Below are positions 1-7,558 of a stretch of 64,000 bases of DNA, piece by piece. Numbering within the stretch: position 1 is the first letter of the stretch; each line of letters starts with the position of its first letter. The notes beneath the pieces were generated by a model. That model saw only the letters and a program-made list of their open reading frames with translations. It did no database searches and was not told the origin of the DNA. Origin of the DNA: Methylobacillus flagellatus_A (GTDB lineage: Bacteria > Pseudomonadota > Gammaproteobacteria > Burkholderiales > Methylophilaceae); the NCBI RefSeq assembly GCF_031344055.1, contig NZ_JADBEN010000005.1; one strand, 5' to 3'. The position numbers and the translations under genes are program-made.

Positions 1-652
1 TTTCGCGCAGCAAATCCTGCGTCTTCACGTCCAGATGCGCCCCGCCATCGGACACCAGCAGGATCGCCCGCGCGCCGGTAACAGGACGCCCCTCGAAATA
101 ATCCAGCGCCATGCCGAGGCCGCGCGCCACCGCGGTAAAGCCCATGCCGCCCGCTTCCGTGGCACGCAATGCGGCCAGCACCGCCTCTCGGTCGCCGCCC
201 AGGGGCGCAACCAAGATGGGAGAGGTGCTGAACGTCACCATGCCCAGCAGATCCTCGCGGCTCTGGCTCACAAAAGACTGCAGGACACGGCGTGCCGCCG
301 CCATTTTCGATTCGCTATCGCTCTTGGCGGAGTCGGCGAAACTGTCGTTCATACTCGCACTGCGGTCCAGCACGATCATGACGTGCGCACCACGGCCGAC
401 CTTTTCCAGCTGTTGCTCGCCCCAATACGGCCCGGCCAATGCTATCGCCATTGCCGCAATAGCCAACGCCCCCGCCCAGCGCCAAAAGCGTTCTATCCAC
501 AGCGACAGCTCATCCTCGGGCAAGCGCAGGATGGATGGGTAGGGAAATGCGGCATGGCCGCGCACCAGCAATGGCACCAAAGCCAGCAGCAACAACGCCA
601 GCCAGCCCGGCGCTTGCAGCCCGGCGCCCGCGTTCTGGAGAAACTCGCTCAC
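1..652 (-). CDS. mxaC: MxaC, von Willebrand factor A-type protein of methanol dehydrogenase maturation (3' part cut off by window edge)
   Basis: Partial gene: about 217 codons are present and it runs off the left edge. The start is a GTG at 652-650 that overlaps the mxaA stop (GTGA), a typical coupled start. The translation begins VSEFLQNAGAGLQAPGW, has an N-terminal hydrophobic stretch, a probable second membrane segment (ALAIAAIAMAIAGPYWG) and then a VWA domain whose MIDAS motif reads IVLDRSASM. Position after mxaA in an mxaFJGIRSAC operon identifies it as MxaC. In methylotrophs the MxaA/C/K/L group is needed for calcium insertion into methanol dehydrogenase; the exact biochemistry is not known. 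VWA domains bind partners through a divalent metal, and MxaR-type AAA ATPases are their usual partners. The membrane-anchored, periplasm-facing topology is inferred. Confidence 0.9.
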   Translation of the reverse strand, partial: MSEFLQNAGAGLQAPGWLALLLLALVPLLVRGHAAFPYPSILRLPEDELSLWIERFWRWAGALAIAAMAIALAGPYWGEQQLEKVGRGAHVMIVLDRSASMNDSFADSAKSDSESKMAAARRVLQSFVSQSREDLLGMVTFSTSPILVAPLGGDREAVLAALRATEAGGMGFTAVARGLGMALDYFEGRPVTGARAILLVSDGGAHLDVKTQDLLRE

Positions 653-1521
653 GGCGTCTCCATCAGGCTCAGCTGGCGTGCCAGCTTTTCCACCTCGGTC
701 TTGCTGATGGTGTCGGCCTTGCCCGCAAAGAACATCTGTTGCGTCGCCAGGAAGAATTTTTCTATCTCAGCCTGGAATTGCTGCGTTTCAGGATGCTTGG
801 CAAAGAATTGCTTGAGGCCTTCCTGGGTGACGGCAGCATTGGCATAGTCATTGAACGCACGGCTCAAAATCCGGATCGATGCCTGCAACCCGCCTTGCTG
901 GTTGCGCAGGCGGCGGATTTCCCGCGCGGCCTTGCGGAAAGGGCTGGCATGCTTGCCGCGGAAAGGCAGATAGTCGAACCGCCAGGCAAAATAAAGAACA
1001 GCGACCAAGAGCCCGACGATAGACCAGCCTATTTGCTGCAGGATAGGCTCCAGCGGCTGCGCCTTAGGCGCGATGGCCTCACGCGGCGTCGCCTGCTCCT
1101 TGGTCAGCATCGTGGGCAGCATGGGAGCCATCAGGACTTCGGCTGGCTGCAGACGCGCCACGAGGATCTCATCTCCTTTGCGGAACTGCAAATCCAGGGC
1201 GCGCAATGGAATCGGCCGGACATCCCGCAGGGTGCGGAATACCTGCCAATCGAACAGGAGGGTATGCTTGACCCCCTTGCCGGTGTTCTCGGTTTTATGC
1301 GCGACATCGCGCAACTCGATATGGGCGCCCGCCCCGAGGCGCTTTGGCAACGAGCTTTCATCGAACTCAAAGCCTGCTGGCACTACGACCTCTACCCGTT
1401 GCTCGACGATATCGCCGACACGGTAGCCGATGTCGCGCACGAACGATTGCGCATTGATGCTCTTTTCCGCGGCAAAAGCAGGCAAGGTCAGGAATAACAA
1501 AGACAACAATACACGTCTCAT
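649..1521 (-). CDS. mxaA: MxaA, methanol dehydrogenase calcium-insertion/maturation protein
   Basis: About 290 residues. It begins with a signal peptide (MRRVLLSLLFLTLPAFAAEK), has a beta-rich periplasmic part, then a single membrane segment (about residues 164-182, WSIVGLLVAVLYFAWRF) and a charged cytoplasmic tail that ends LMETP. I chose the ATG at 1521, where TGATG overlaps the mxaS stop; a TTG one codon upstream is possible. MxaA is required to put Ca2+ into the PQQ active site of MxaF in methylotrophs, together with MxaK, MxaL and probably MxaC. The stop overlaps the GTG of mxaC, so S, A and C are translationally coupled. Identification rests mainly on operon position and architecture, since the family has no short diagnostic motif that I can point to. 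Confidence 0.88.
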   Translation of the reverse strand: MRRVLLSLLFLTLPAFAAEKSINAQSFVRDIGYRVGDIVEQRVEVVVPAGFEFDESSLPKRLGAGAHIELRDVAHKTENTGKGVKHTLLFDWQVFRTLRDVRPIPLRALDLQFRKGDEILVARLQPAEVLMAPMLPTMLTKEQATPREAIAPKAQPLEPILQQIGWSIVGLLVAVLYFAWRFDYLPFRGKHASPFRKAAREIRRLRNQQGGLQASIRILSRAFNDYANAAVTQEGLKQFFAKHPETQQFQAEIEKFFLATQQMFFAGKADTISKTEVEKLARQLSLMETP

Positions 1522-2384
1522 CAACTAGCCTCCAAAAGATGACGCGTCAGCAAGCCGGCATCAAATTTGTCTTCAATAAAAAATGGGGCGCGGGCGCCGT
1601 ATTGCCGGCACAGCTTCTTGAGTTCGCTCTTGCGTTCCAGGTAGCGCTGTTCGATTTCGCGCTTGAGGCTGCGCCGCAGGAAAATGGAACGGTCGCCTCG
1701 ACCCTCCATATCCCTGACGCGCGCCCATCCCCATTCGGGAAGGTCGCGGTATTCGCTGCTGTCCCACAGCACCAAGGGCACGACGTCGTGTGCAGAGAAA
1801 CTCGTCAAGGTATTGCTCAGCAATGCCTCATCCATGTGGAAATCGGAAATCAGGAACACCAATGACCGGCTTGGCCGCACCTGCTCGATCGCGCGCGGCA
1901 AGCCTGTTGCCCCGGACTGGGGGCGAATGTCCGCGCCCAATATTTTCCGATGCAATTCCTGGGCAAGGCCGCGCCGGGCGGAGGGAGGGCTGAACAGATC
2001 CTGCCGGACAACGTCATCACAGGCCAGCAGCGAAAACGCGTCCCCGTGACGGGTGCTGGACCAGGCGATTGCCGCGGTAATATCGGCAAGCAAGTGCTTC
2101 TTTTCGGCATTGCCGGCAAACCGCATAGAGGCTGATACGTCCAACAGGGCATACACCACGATCGCCCCGCGCTCGAAGAAAGAGCGCACCACGTAACGCC
2201 GAGGAATCACGCGCAGGCTGGCGCGCAAATCCAGTCGGCGCGGATCGGGATTGTCCATGAAAGGCACATGCCCGGCAAAATCTGTCCCGCTACCGGGTGT
2301 GCGGGTGGCATGGGCTCCCGGCTGGGCACCGCGGGCACGCCAGCGGAGGTGGTAATAGAATTCCTGTGGTGTAAAGCTTGCCAA
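1521..2384 (-). CDS. mxaS: MxaS, DUF58-family protein of the mxa operon
   Basis: 287 residues of a soluble DUF58/VWA-like protein. The N-terminal YYHLRWRARGAQPGAH is the typical start of this family, and the segment VVYALLDVSASMRFAG supplies the degenerate MIDAS motif (DVSAS). The reading frame opens with TTG at 2384; no ATG lies upstream in frame, and the next ATG (about residue 43) would remove the conserved N-terminus, so TTG is the best start. DUF58 proteins pair with MoxR AAA ATPases, and here mxaR lies 31 bp upstream. MxaS is thought to assist methanol dehydrogenase assembly; its precise action is unknown. The stop overlaps the mxaA start. Confidence 0.88.
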   Translation of the reverse strand: MASFTPQEFYYHLRWRARGAQPGAHATRTPGSGTDFAGHVPFMDNPDPRRLDLRASLRVIPRRYVVRSFFERGAIVVYALLDVSASMRFAGNAEKKHLLADITAAIAWSSTRHGDAFSLLACDDVVRQDLFSPPSARRGLAQELHRKILGADIRPQSGATGLPRAIEQVRPSRSLVFLISDFHMDEALLSNTLTSFSAHDVVPLVLWDSSEYRDLPEWGWARVRDMEGRGDRSIFLRRSLKREIEQRYLERKSELKKLCRQYGARAPFFIEDKFDAGLLTRHLLEAS

Positions 2385-2415
2385 AATAATGCTTGCCTGT
2401 CAGGACCTGTGCAAC

Positions 2416-3435
2416 CTAGGGCGCAGGGATCTTGTTGAGTACGCCGCTCAGCAGTGCAGGGGCAATTTCATCGCGGCGCAATTCGTACGCCGGCGTAAAG
2501 AACACACGATGCCCTACGGTTTCAGGGAAAACAGCACGGATATCATCCGGAGTCAGGTAATCGCGGCCTTCCAGCCAGGCGCGTGTACGCGCTGCCCGCA
2601 TCAACATGGCCATGCCGCGCGGGCTGGCGCCTCCGGCCACCAAGCGGCTGATATCGACGTCTTCGATCTCGATACCGATACGCTCCGGGTGGCGCAATGC
2701 CTGCCAGATATTGACTGCATAATCCTGCAAGGCAAGCTCGGAACGCACGTTTTCCTGGATCGCGGCAGATACCGCGTTCAGTTTGTCGTAGGGAACCAGG
2801 CCTGGCTCCAACGTCTCGATCAGCGCGTCCGCATCGTGGAACCGGGTACTGAACATCAAGTCGCGCTGCAGCTCTTTATCCTCCGGCGCGGTCACGGAAA
2901 CTTCCATGAAGAAGCGGTCGCGCGCCGCGGCTGGCAACTCGAACGTTTCCTCGCGCTCGAGACCGTTTCTATCGGCAAAGACGGTCAAGTGGGGAAAGGA
3001 ATAGTCGCGATTGAACGCATTGACGCTGCGCTCAGCCATCAGTCTCAGCAATAGCGAATGTGCTTGCGGCCGGGCACGGTTGATTTCGTTGAAGAAAAAT
3101 ACGGCCAGGTTTTCCTCATGCCGCAACAACGGTCCAGGCGCCACGGCAGGCTGGCCATTCTGGTCGATATAGGCATGGTAGAGAAAATCGCCCGGCATGA
3201 GGTCGATCGCGCCCTCGATGCGTTGATACGCGCCGCCAAGCAAGCGGGAGGCCGCTTTCAGCAAGGTAGTCTTGCCAACCCCGACGTCGCCTTCAAGCAG
3301 GACATGTCCGCGCGAGAAAATGGCAATCGTCAGTGCGCGAACCTGTTTCTCCAGTCCAAGCACGACCTTATTGGCAGATTGCTCAAATGACAGTGCGCGC
3401 TCTCGCCACTCATTCAGATTTATTTGCTCTTGCAT
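2416..3435 (-). CDS. mxaR: MxaR, MoxR-type AAA+ ATPase
   Basis: 339 residues, cytoplasmic. Walker A is GDVGVGKTTL (about residues 50-59), Walker B lies in FFFNEINRAR (about 113-122), followed by a sensor-1-like region and the C-terminal AAA lid (DYLTPDDIRAVFPETVGHR). MoxR ATPases act as chaperones or insertases for metal cofactors with VWA-domain partners; here the partners would be MxaS and MxaC, and the client methanol dehydrogenase. It is the first gene after the mxaI terminator-like hairpin, so its expression probably depends on read-through or on a separate promoter in the 142-bp gap, which also contains an inverted repeat at 3463-3500. Confidence 0.93.
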   Translation of the reverse strand: MQEQINLNEWRERALSFEQSANKVVLGLEKQVRALTIAIFSRGHVLLEGDVGVGKTTLLKAASRLLGGAYQRIEGAIDLMPGDFLYHAYIDQNGQPAVAPGPLLRHEENLAVFFFNEINRARPQAHSLLLRLMAERSVNAFNRDYSFPHLTVFADRNGLEREETFELPAAARDRFFMEVSVTAPEDKELQRDLMFSTRFHDADALIETLEPGLVPYDKLNAVSAAIQENVRSELALQDYAVNIWQALRHPERIGIEIEDVDISRLVAGGASPRGMAMLMRAARTRAWLEGRDYLTPDDIRAVFPETVGHRVFFTPAYELRRDEIAPALLSGVLNKIPAP

Positions 3436-3462
3436 CTCATTGCATCCTGCTGACTGAAGATT

Positions 3463-3500
3463 TTATTTGAATGACACTTTGGGAAATGTCATTTAAATAA
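3463..3500. repeat. 14-bp inverted repeat upstream of mxaR
   Basis: Arms TTATTTGAATGACA (3463-3476) and TGTCATTTAAATAA (3487-3500) are complementary except for one position, with a 10-base spacer. They lie 28-65 bp upstream of the mxaR start. This could be an operator for a dimeric regulator of mxaRSAC, or an A/U-rich RNA stem. No T-run follows that would make it a convincing terminator. Confidence 0.55.
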
Positions 3501-3525
3501 ACTACCAACCAAGCCTGCCATCTCA

Positions 3526-3562
3526 GTAAAAAGGCTGATGTCCGTATCCGGACATCAGCCTT
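3526..3562 (-). terminator. Rho-independent terminator/attenuator after mxaI
   Basis: A perfect 14-bp stem (AAGGCTGATGTCCG at 3531-3544 with its complement at 3549-3562) with a 4-base loop. On the minus strand the stem runs into TTTTT. It sits 15 bp after the mxaI stop and before mxaR in the same direction, so it would separate the abundant structural part (F, J, G, I) from the accessory part (R, S, A, C), with partial read-through expected. Confidence 0.88.
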
Positions 3563-3577
3563 CGACATATCACAAGC

Positions 3578-3853
3578 TTACTTCACGTCAAACTTGAAAG
3601 TGCCGGTAGCCTTTGCATTGGCAATACGCTTAGCATTGCGCTCATCAATTGCCTTGATAGCAGCTTCTTGCTTGCTGAGTTCAGCAGCATCGTGCTTAGG
3701 ATCGTACTTAGAACCAGCAATCTTCTCTGGATAACCAGGCTTGGCTTGCCAGCAGTCGCCAGGAGCACGACAGGTTTGGCCGTCATATGCGAAAGCAAGG
3801 CCAGAGGCAACCATCGCACCTACGGTTGCTACTAATGTCAAAACGCGTTTCAT
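3578..3853 (-). CDS. mxaI: Methanol dehydrogenase small (beta) subunit MxaI
   Basis: 91-residue precursor with a 22-residue signal peptide (ends ASGLAFA), leaving a 69-residue mature protein that starts YDGQTCRAPGDCW. The mature part has the paired cysteines of the family (TC and DCW), the PGYPEKIAGSKYDPKHD core, and a long Lys-rich helix that in known structures lies along the MxaF surface. MxaI forms the alpha2-beta2 methanol dehydrogenase with MxaF in the periplasm; it has no catalytic group of its own. It has a good ribosome-binding site (AAGGAGATATC before ATG), preceded by a structured intergenic region (3878-3927). Its codon use is strongly biased, as expected of a very abundant protein. 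Confidence 0.97.
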   Translation of the reverse strand: MKRVLTLVATVGAMVASGLAFAYDGQTCRAPGDCWQAKPGYPEKIAGSKYDPKHDAAELSKQEAAIKAIDERNAKRIANAKATGTFKFDVK

Positions 3854-3877
3854 TGATATCTCCTTGTGTTATGGTTG

Positions 3878-3927
3878 CTGGTGGTACTACTGATCTGCCG
3901 GAGGCCACCAGTCAGCTTTCCGGCAGA
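3878..3927 (-). promoter_or_regulatory. Interleaved stem sequences (possible pseudoknot) in the mxaG-mxaI intergenic mRNA
   Basis: Two complementary pairs interleave. TCTGCCGG (3894-3901) pairs with CCGGCAGA (3920-3927), and CTGGTGG (3878-3884) pairs with CCACCAG (3905-3911). In minus-strand mRNA the order is A-B-A'-B', so the stems either form an H-type pseudoknot or exclude one another. The element ends 24 bases before the mxaI start codon. It could stabilise the mxaI message or adjust its translation. Confidence 0.5.
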
Positions 3928-3951
3928 ATTCCTATGCACAATTAACTGAAA

Positions 3952-4446
3952 TTAACCGTTGCGATGCTCAAAGGTATCCACTGCTTTCTTCGCCTTTTCT
4001 GGCTCAGTTTGCAAAGCGCGTACCCAGCTCATGACATGCAAAATTTCATCCGGCTCGAGCAAGCCCTGCTGCGGACCCATTTGACCAGCCGCCCCACCAT
4101 AAATGGTTTCAAACAGGCCCTTGTCTTCCAAATTGGTTGGATAAGTCCAGTAATCATCTGACAATGCAGGGCCCAGCTTGCCTTCAGCCAAGTGGCCATG
4201 GCAACCAGAGCAAGCTGTTGCGAAGATGACGTAACCTTTATTCAAGGCTTCTTGGTCACCGTTGTACGGATTGACACCAGTATTCTTGAATTCCTTGAAT
4301 TGCGGGCTTTCGGTTTCGCCTTCAAAGTCCAAAGGCTCACCGGAAATGGTGCCACGGAAATCAAGGTCCGCTTGTGCAGGCATCAAGGCAAAGCCTGAAG
4401 CCAGAAACACACTCAAACCACCTACAACTGCTAATTTTTTAAACAT
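3952..4446 (-). CDS. mxaG: Cytochrome cL (cytochrome c551-type), electron acceptor of methanol dehydrogenase
   Basis: 164-residue precursor. The signal peptide ends ALMPAQA before DLDFRG. There is one c-type heme site, CSGCH (about residues 79-83), and Met residues in the second half (GAAGQMGPQQG, ILHVMSWVRAL) that can supply the sixth ligand. Cytochrome cL takes electrons from PQQH2 in MxaFI and passes them to a small class I cytochrome c and a terminal oxidase. It lies between mxaJ and mxaI, 25 bp after mxaJ, as in other mxa operons. Confidence 0.96.
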   Translation of the reverse strand: MFKKLAVVGGLSVFLASGFALMPAQADLDFRGTISGEPLDFEGETESPQFKEFKNTGVNPYNGDQEALNKGYVIFATACSGCHGHLAEGKLGPALSDDYWTYPTNLEDKGLFETIYGGAAGQMGPQQGLLEPDEILHVMSWVRALQTEPEKAKKAVDTFEHRNG

Positions 4447-4471
4447 TTACTACCCCGGAGTTACAAAAAAA

Positions 4472-5314
4472 CTAGATTGGCAAGAGAGGAATGTGTTCTC
4501 TCTTGAGAATCGCATCAATCTCTTGCTGGCTAGACGTAATGGCATTGTCCAACTCAGCCTTCAAGGCTTCGTCGCCAAGCCGTACGCCCATTACTACTTC
4601 GTACTGCATAGGAATTTTGCTGCCGTTGGCACGCGTGGCGTTGTCTTCGATCAGCACCATATTCAACGGTGTGGGGGATTCCGCCACATACTTTGCAACT
4701 GTCGGGCCCCAAATGGCAGCAGCATGCAATTTCATGGTAATCACGTCATTGACCAGCTTGCGCTCGTCAATCTTGATGTAGCGATTACGCGTGGACTTGA
4801 AATCGGTCAGCTCGGTCAGATAGTCGAACATGTCATCAAAACGGCCGATCTCAAGCATCATGTTCTTGGCAGGACTGTCAGGTAAGAACCCCAGCCTAAA
4901 ATTGCGCTCCTTGAGGTATGGATGATCCCAGGAGGTAATATCTATTTCCCTGTCCTTGCGTGTCACGAACACATAACCGGACTTATAGTAGGTCTTGGTA
5001 TTCAGGACGCGTGGATCGCCCTTGTCCAATCCCAGCAAAACATCACACTGCTTCTTGTCAAGAAAATCCCTGACCGAGTAGCGCGCATCAGACCACCACA
5101 CAAATGAGACCTTGCGGTTCATGGCCTTGCCGACCACCTTGGCAATCTCATTCTCAAAGCCCTGTTGCTTGTCATTTGAGTAAGGCAACTCGTCCTTACC
5201 TGCGCATACTCTCAACTCATCTGCCGCCTGGGCCTGCAAGGCCAGCATTCCGGCAACACCAACCAATGCGGCTTTAACAGCACTGATACAGGATTTCTTA
5301 TCAACAATATGCAT
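4472..5314 (-). CDS. mxaJ: MxaJ, periplasmic solute-binding-fold protein associated with methanol dehydrogenase
   Basis: 280 residues with a signal peptide (to about LQAQAAD). The mature part has the family 3 solute-binding fold: ELRVCAGKDELPYSNDKQQGFENEIAKVVGKAMNR is split here as LPYSND then GFENEIA, with WWSDARYSVRDFL and AIWGPTVAKYV further on. MxaJ proteins lack a true transport role. They are needed for active methanol dehydrogenase and have been found with MxaFI as an assembly partner in some methylotrophs. It is separated from mxaF by an 87-bp gap that contains a perfect GC-rich hairpin. Confidence 0.94.
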   Translation of the reverse strand: MHIVDKKSCISAVKAALVGVAGMLALQAQAADELRVCAGKDELPYSNDKQQGFENEIAKVVGKAMNRKVSFVWWSDARYSVRDFLDKKQCDVLLGLDKGDPRVLNTKTYYKSGYVFVTRKDREIDITSWDHPYLKERNFRLGFLPDSPAKNMMLEIGRFDDMFDYLTELTDFKSTRNRYIKIDERKLVNDVITMKLHAAAIWGPTVAKYVAESPTPLNMVLIEDNATRANGSKIPMQYEVVMGVRLGDEALKAELDNAITSSQQEIDAILKREHIPLLPI

Positions 5315-5350
5315 GTGTACTCAATTCCAAAACGCAATTTCACTTAGATA

Positions 5351-5373
5351 CCGGGGCAGACCTGCTGCCCCGG
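5351..5373 (-). other. GC-rich stem-loop between mxaF and mxaJ
   Basis: Perfect 9-bp stem CCGGGGCAG/CTGCCCCGG (5351-5359 and 5365-5373) with a 5-base loop, 28 bases after the mxaF stop. No T-run follows on the minus strand, so it is unlikely to terminate well. It fits a 3'-end stabiliser or processing element that protects the mxaF message relative to downstream genes. Confidence 0.65.
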
Positions 5374-5401
5374 AATATCACATCAGCTTGCTTTTACTGA
5401 A

Positions 5402-7201
5402 TTACAGGCTGAACACCATCAGGCCACCGCCCATTTGAGTGTGGTTCTGCAGCTCCTTGAAGGCACCTACAGCACCCAGACCAGCGCTAGGATCGGTCAG
5501 GTCGAATACCAGACCAACGCCAGGCCAACCACCTACACCGTACATGGAGCCGATGTATTGCTTACCCTTGAACTGGTAGGTCATAGGAGCACCGATACCA
5601 CCGGATGGCATCTTGAACTTCCACAGTTCCTTGCCGTTGTCCTTGTCCAGGGCCTTGATGTAGCCATCAAGCGTGTTGTAGGCAACCAGGCCGCCCTTGG
5701 TAGCGAGAGTACCGCCCCAAACAGCGAACTTCTCCCACTTGGTCCACTTGTACTTGCCTGTCACGATGTCCATGGCGCGTACTTGACCCATTTCCTTCTT
5801 GGTTGGGCCGCTAGGTCCAGGGTACATCGCCAGGGTTGCACCTACGAAGAACTGACCGGCACGGTATGGCAACATGAACGGCTCCCAATCCATACAAATG
5901 TGGTTCAGGCCTGCGTAAACGATAGGCTCGTCAAGATCCAATGCATCCAGACCTTGGTTGTGGAAACCCATGGCGGAAGGACATACGTTGGTGCTCTTGT
6001 GGTCCATGCGTGTGCTGAACTCAGGGTCACGTACTGGCGTACCTGTCTTGAGGTCAACTTTCTTGAACACGTTTACGGCTGGATCAACCTTGGCAGCCTG
6101 GATCAGGTTACCGTTGTCACGGTTCAGCGTGTACATGATGCCGTTACGGTCGATGTGGGTCAGCAGAGGAGTTACCTTGCCATCAACCTTGTGATCGGAA
6201 AGGATCATTTGGTTCACGCCAGCGAAGTCCCACTCGTCGTGAGGAGTCTTTTGGTAACCCCACTTGGCTTCGCCTGTGTCCAGGTCACGCGCCCAGATAG
6301 TCATGGTCCACTTGTTGTCGCCAGGACGCATGGTTTCGTTCCATGGCGCTGGGTTACCGGAACCGTAGTAGAACAGGTTCAGCTTAGGATCGTAAGCGTA
6401 CCAACCCCAGTTAGTACCGCCACCGATCTTCCATGCATCACCTTCCCAGGTTTTCAGACCCAGGCCGAATTGACCGTAGTGTGGATTGTCGCTGTTGAAG
6501 TTCTTGGCCAAGCGCACTTCTTCGTCAGGACCAGTTGCAAAGGCACGCCATTGCAGTTCGCCGGTCTTCAGGTTGAAGGAGTTAACAGCACCACGAACAC
6601 CCAGCTCAGCACCGGAGCAGCCAACCAGAACAGTATTCTTTACAATGAATGGAGCTTGGGTCAGTGTTGCACCAACCTTAGGATCACATACTTCGATTTC
6701 CCACACGACCTTACCGGACTTGGCATCGAGGGCAACCAGCTTGCCGTCCAGCTGAGTCTTGACGATCTTGCCGTCGCCGTAAGCCAAACCGCGGTTAACG
6801 ATGTCGCAACATGCAACAGCCTTAACGGAAGCGATTTGCTTTGGCTTGTGCTGCCAGGCAATCACGCCAGGGTCATTCAAGTTAACAGCGAATGTGTTGT
6901 TAGGGAACGCACTGTGGATGTACATCATGTCGCCAATCACCAATGGCGCGCCTTCATGACCGTGCAACACGCCGGTGGAGAAAGACCAAGCTGCCTTCAG
7001 GTTCTTGACGTTGCCTTTATTGATTTGGCTCAGTGTGCTATTGTGCTGACCAGTGTAGTTACCGGTTTGCAAAGCCCAGTTGTCTGCGTTCTTTGTCAGA
7101 TTTTGCAGATCTTGGTTTGCCTGAGCACCTTGCATCGTCGCAAGCACCAGCAGACTGCTGACAGCAGCGCTGATACCGACGTGGGTTACTCTGCCTTTCA
7201 T
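5402..7201 (-). CDS. mxaF: PQQ-dependent methanol dehydrogenase large (alpha) subunit MxaF, calcium type
   Basis: 599-residue precursor. The signal peptide is cleaved after AQA (residue 28), so mature numbering is precursor minus 28. Vicinal cysteines 131-132 become mature Cys103-Cys104, the disulfide next to PQQ. Glu199, Asn283 and Asp325 become Glu171, Asn255 and Asp297, exactly the calcium ligands and catalytic Asp of the Methylophilus W3A1 enzyme. Two residues after the catalytic Asp there is Ala (EWDFAGVN), not the extra Asp of lanthanide XoxF enzymes, so this is the Ca2+ type. Repeated W-motif propeller blades run through the protein. It oxidises methanol to formaldehyde in the periplasm. 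First gene of the operon, with a strong ribosome-binding site (GAGGAGAAGTAT before ATG) and highly biased codons. Confidence 0.98.
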   Translation of the reverse strand: MKGRVTHVGISAAVSSLLVLATMQGAQANQDLQNLTKNADNWALQTGNYTGQHNSTLSQINKGNVKNLKAAWSFSTGVLHGHEGAPLVIGDMMYIHSAFPNNTFAVNLNDPGVIAWQHKPKQIASVKAVACCDIVNRGLAYGDGKIVKTQLDGKLVALDAKSGKVVWEIEVCDPKVGATLTQAPFIVKNTVLVGCSGAELGVRGAVNSFNLKTGELQWRAFATGPDEEVRLAKNFNSDNPHYGQFGLGLKTWEGDAWKIGGGTNWGWYAYDPKLNLFYYGSGNPAPWNETMRPGDNKWTMTIWARDLDTGEAKWGYQKTPHDEWDFAGVNQMILSDHKVDGKVTPLLTHIDRNGIMYTLNRDNGNLIQAAKVDPAVNVFKKVDLKTGTPVRDPEFSTRMDHKSTNVCPSAMGFHNQGLDALDLDEPIVYAGLNHICMDWEPFMLPYRAGQFFVGATLAMYPGPSGPTKKEMGQVRAMDIVTGKYKWTKWEKFAVWGGTLATKGGLVAYNTLDGYIKALDKDNGKELWKFKMPSGGIGAPMTYQFKGKQYIGSMYGVGGWPGVGLVFDLTDPSAGLGAVGAFKELQNHTQMGGGLMVFSL

Positions 7202-7500
7202 ATACTTCTCCTCATTCTGGTTTGATTACAAACTCCCTGCCGATCGGTTGTTACTCGGCAGAAACAATTTTTAACAATTTGTAACAAGTGCAACAGATGA
7301 AAGATTCCCGATTAGATAGGAAAGTATTCACACCAATGTCGTGACCCAGCCTTGCCGGGAAGCATGATATTTACAGGGCTTATAGCTAAACTGCCTGAGC
7401 TACTCCCTCTAAATGGCTGGGGCATATTGCTATATTTAAAATATCCCCTTCGGGAAAATCACCCGAACCGCCTAAGGATTATGTTGAACTGCCGCTAAAT
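7202..7500 (-). promoter_or_regulatory. mxaF upstream region (promoter expected) with a 5'-UTR stem-loop
   Basis: About 300 bp without a gene, upstream of the mxa operon. I see the mxaF ribosome-binding site, a stem CTGCCGA/TCGGCAG (7237-7243 with 7255-7261) that would fall in the 5' leader, and an A/T-rich stretch (7262-7290) that probably holds the start region. No sigma-70 -35/-10 pair is good enough to name, which fits an activator-dependent methanol promoter. The region ends at the terminator of the gene upstream. Confidence 0.5.
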
Positions 7501-7535
7501 AAAAAACGCCACAAGGCTGCCCTTGTGGCGTTTTC
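7501..7535 (-). terminator. Rho-independent terminator (bidirectional-looking) after the SDR gene
   Basis: 14-bp perfect stem AAAACGCCACAAGG/CCTTGTGGCGTTTT (7503-7516 and 7521-7534), loop CTGC, with T-runs on both sides. On the minus strand it closes the nuo/Nudix/SDR direction 24 bp after the SDR stop and isolates the mxaF promoter from read-through. Confidence 0.9.
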
Positions 7536-7558
7536 TTCATTGTTACAGCAAATGCCGG

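Noticed and set aside
5435..7225. 596-codon open frame on the plus strand opposite mxaF
   Set aside because: It mirrors mxaF almost end to end; strong codon bias in mxaF removes stop codons on the other strand. The translation has no recognisable domain and no ribosome-binding site.
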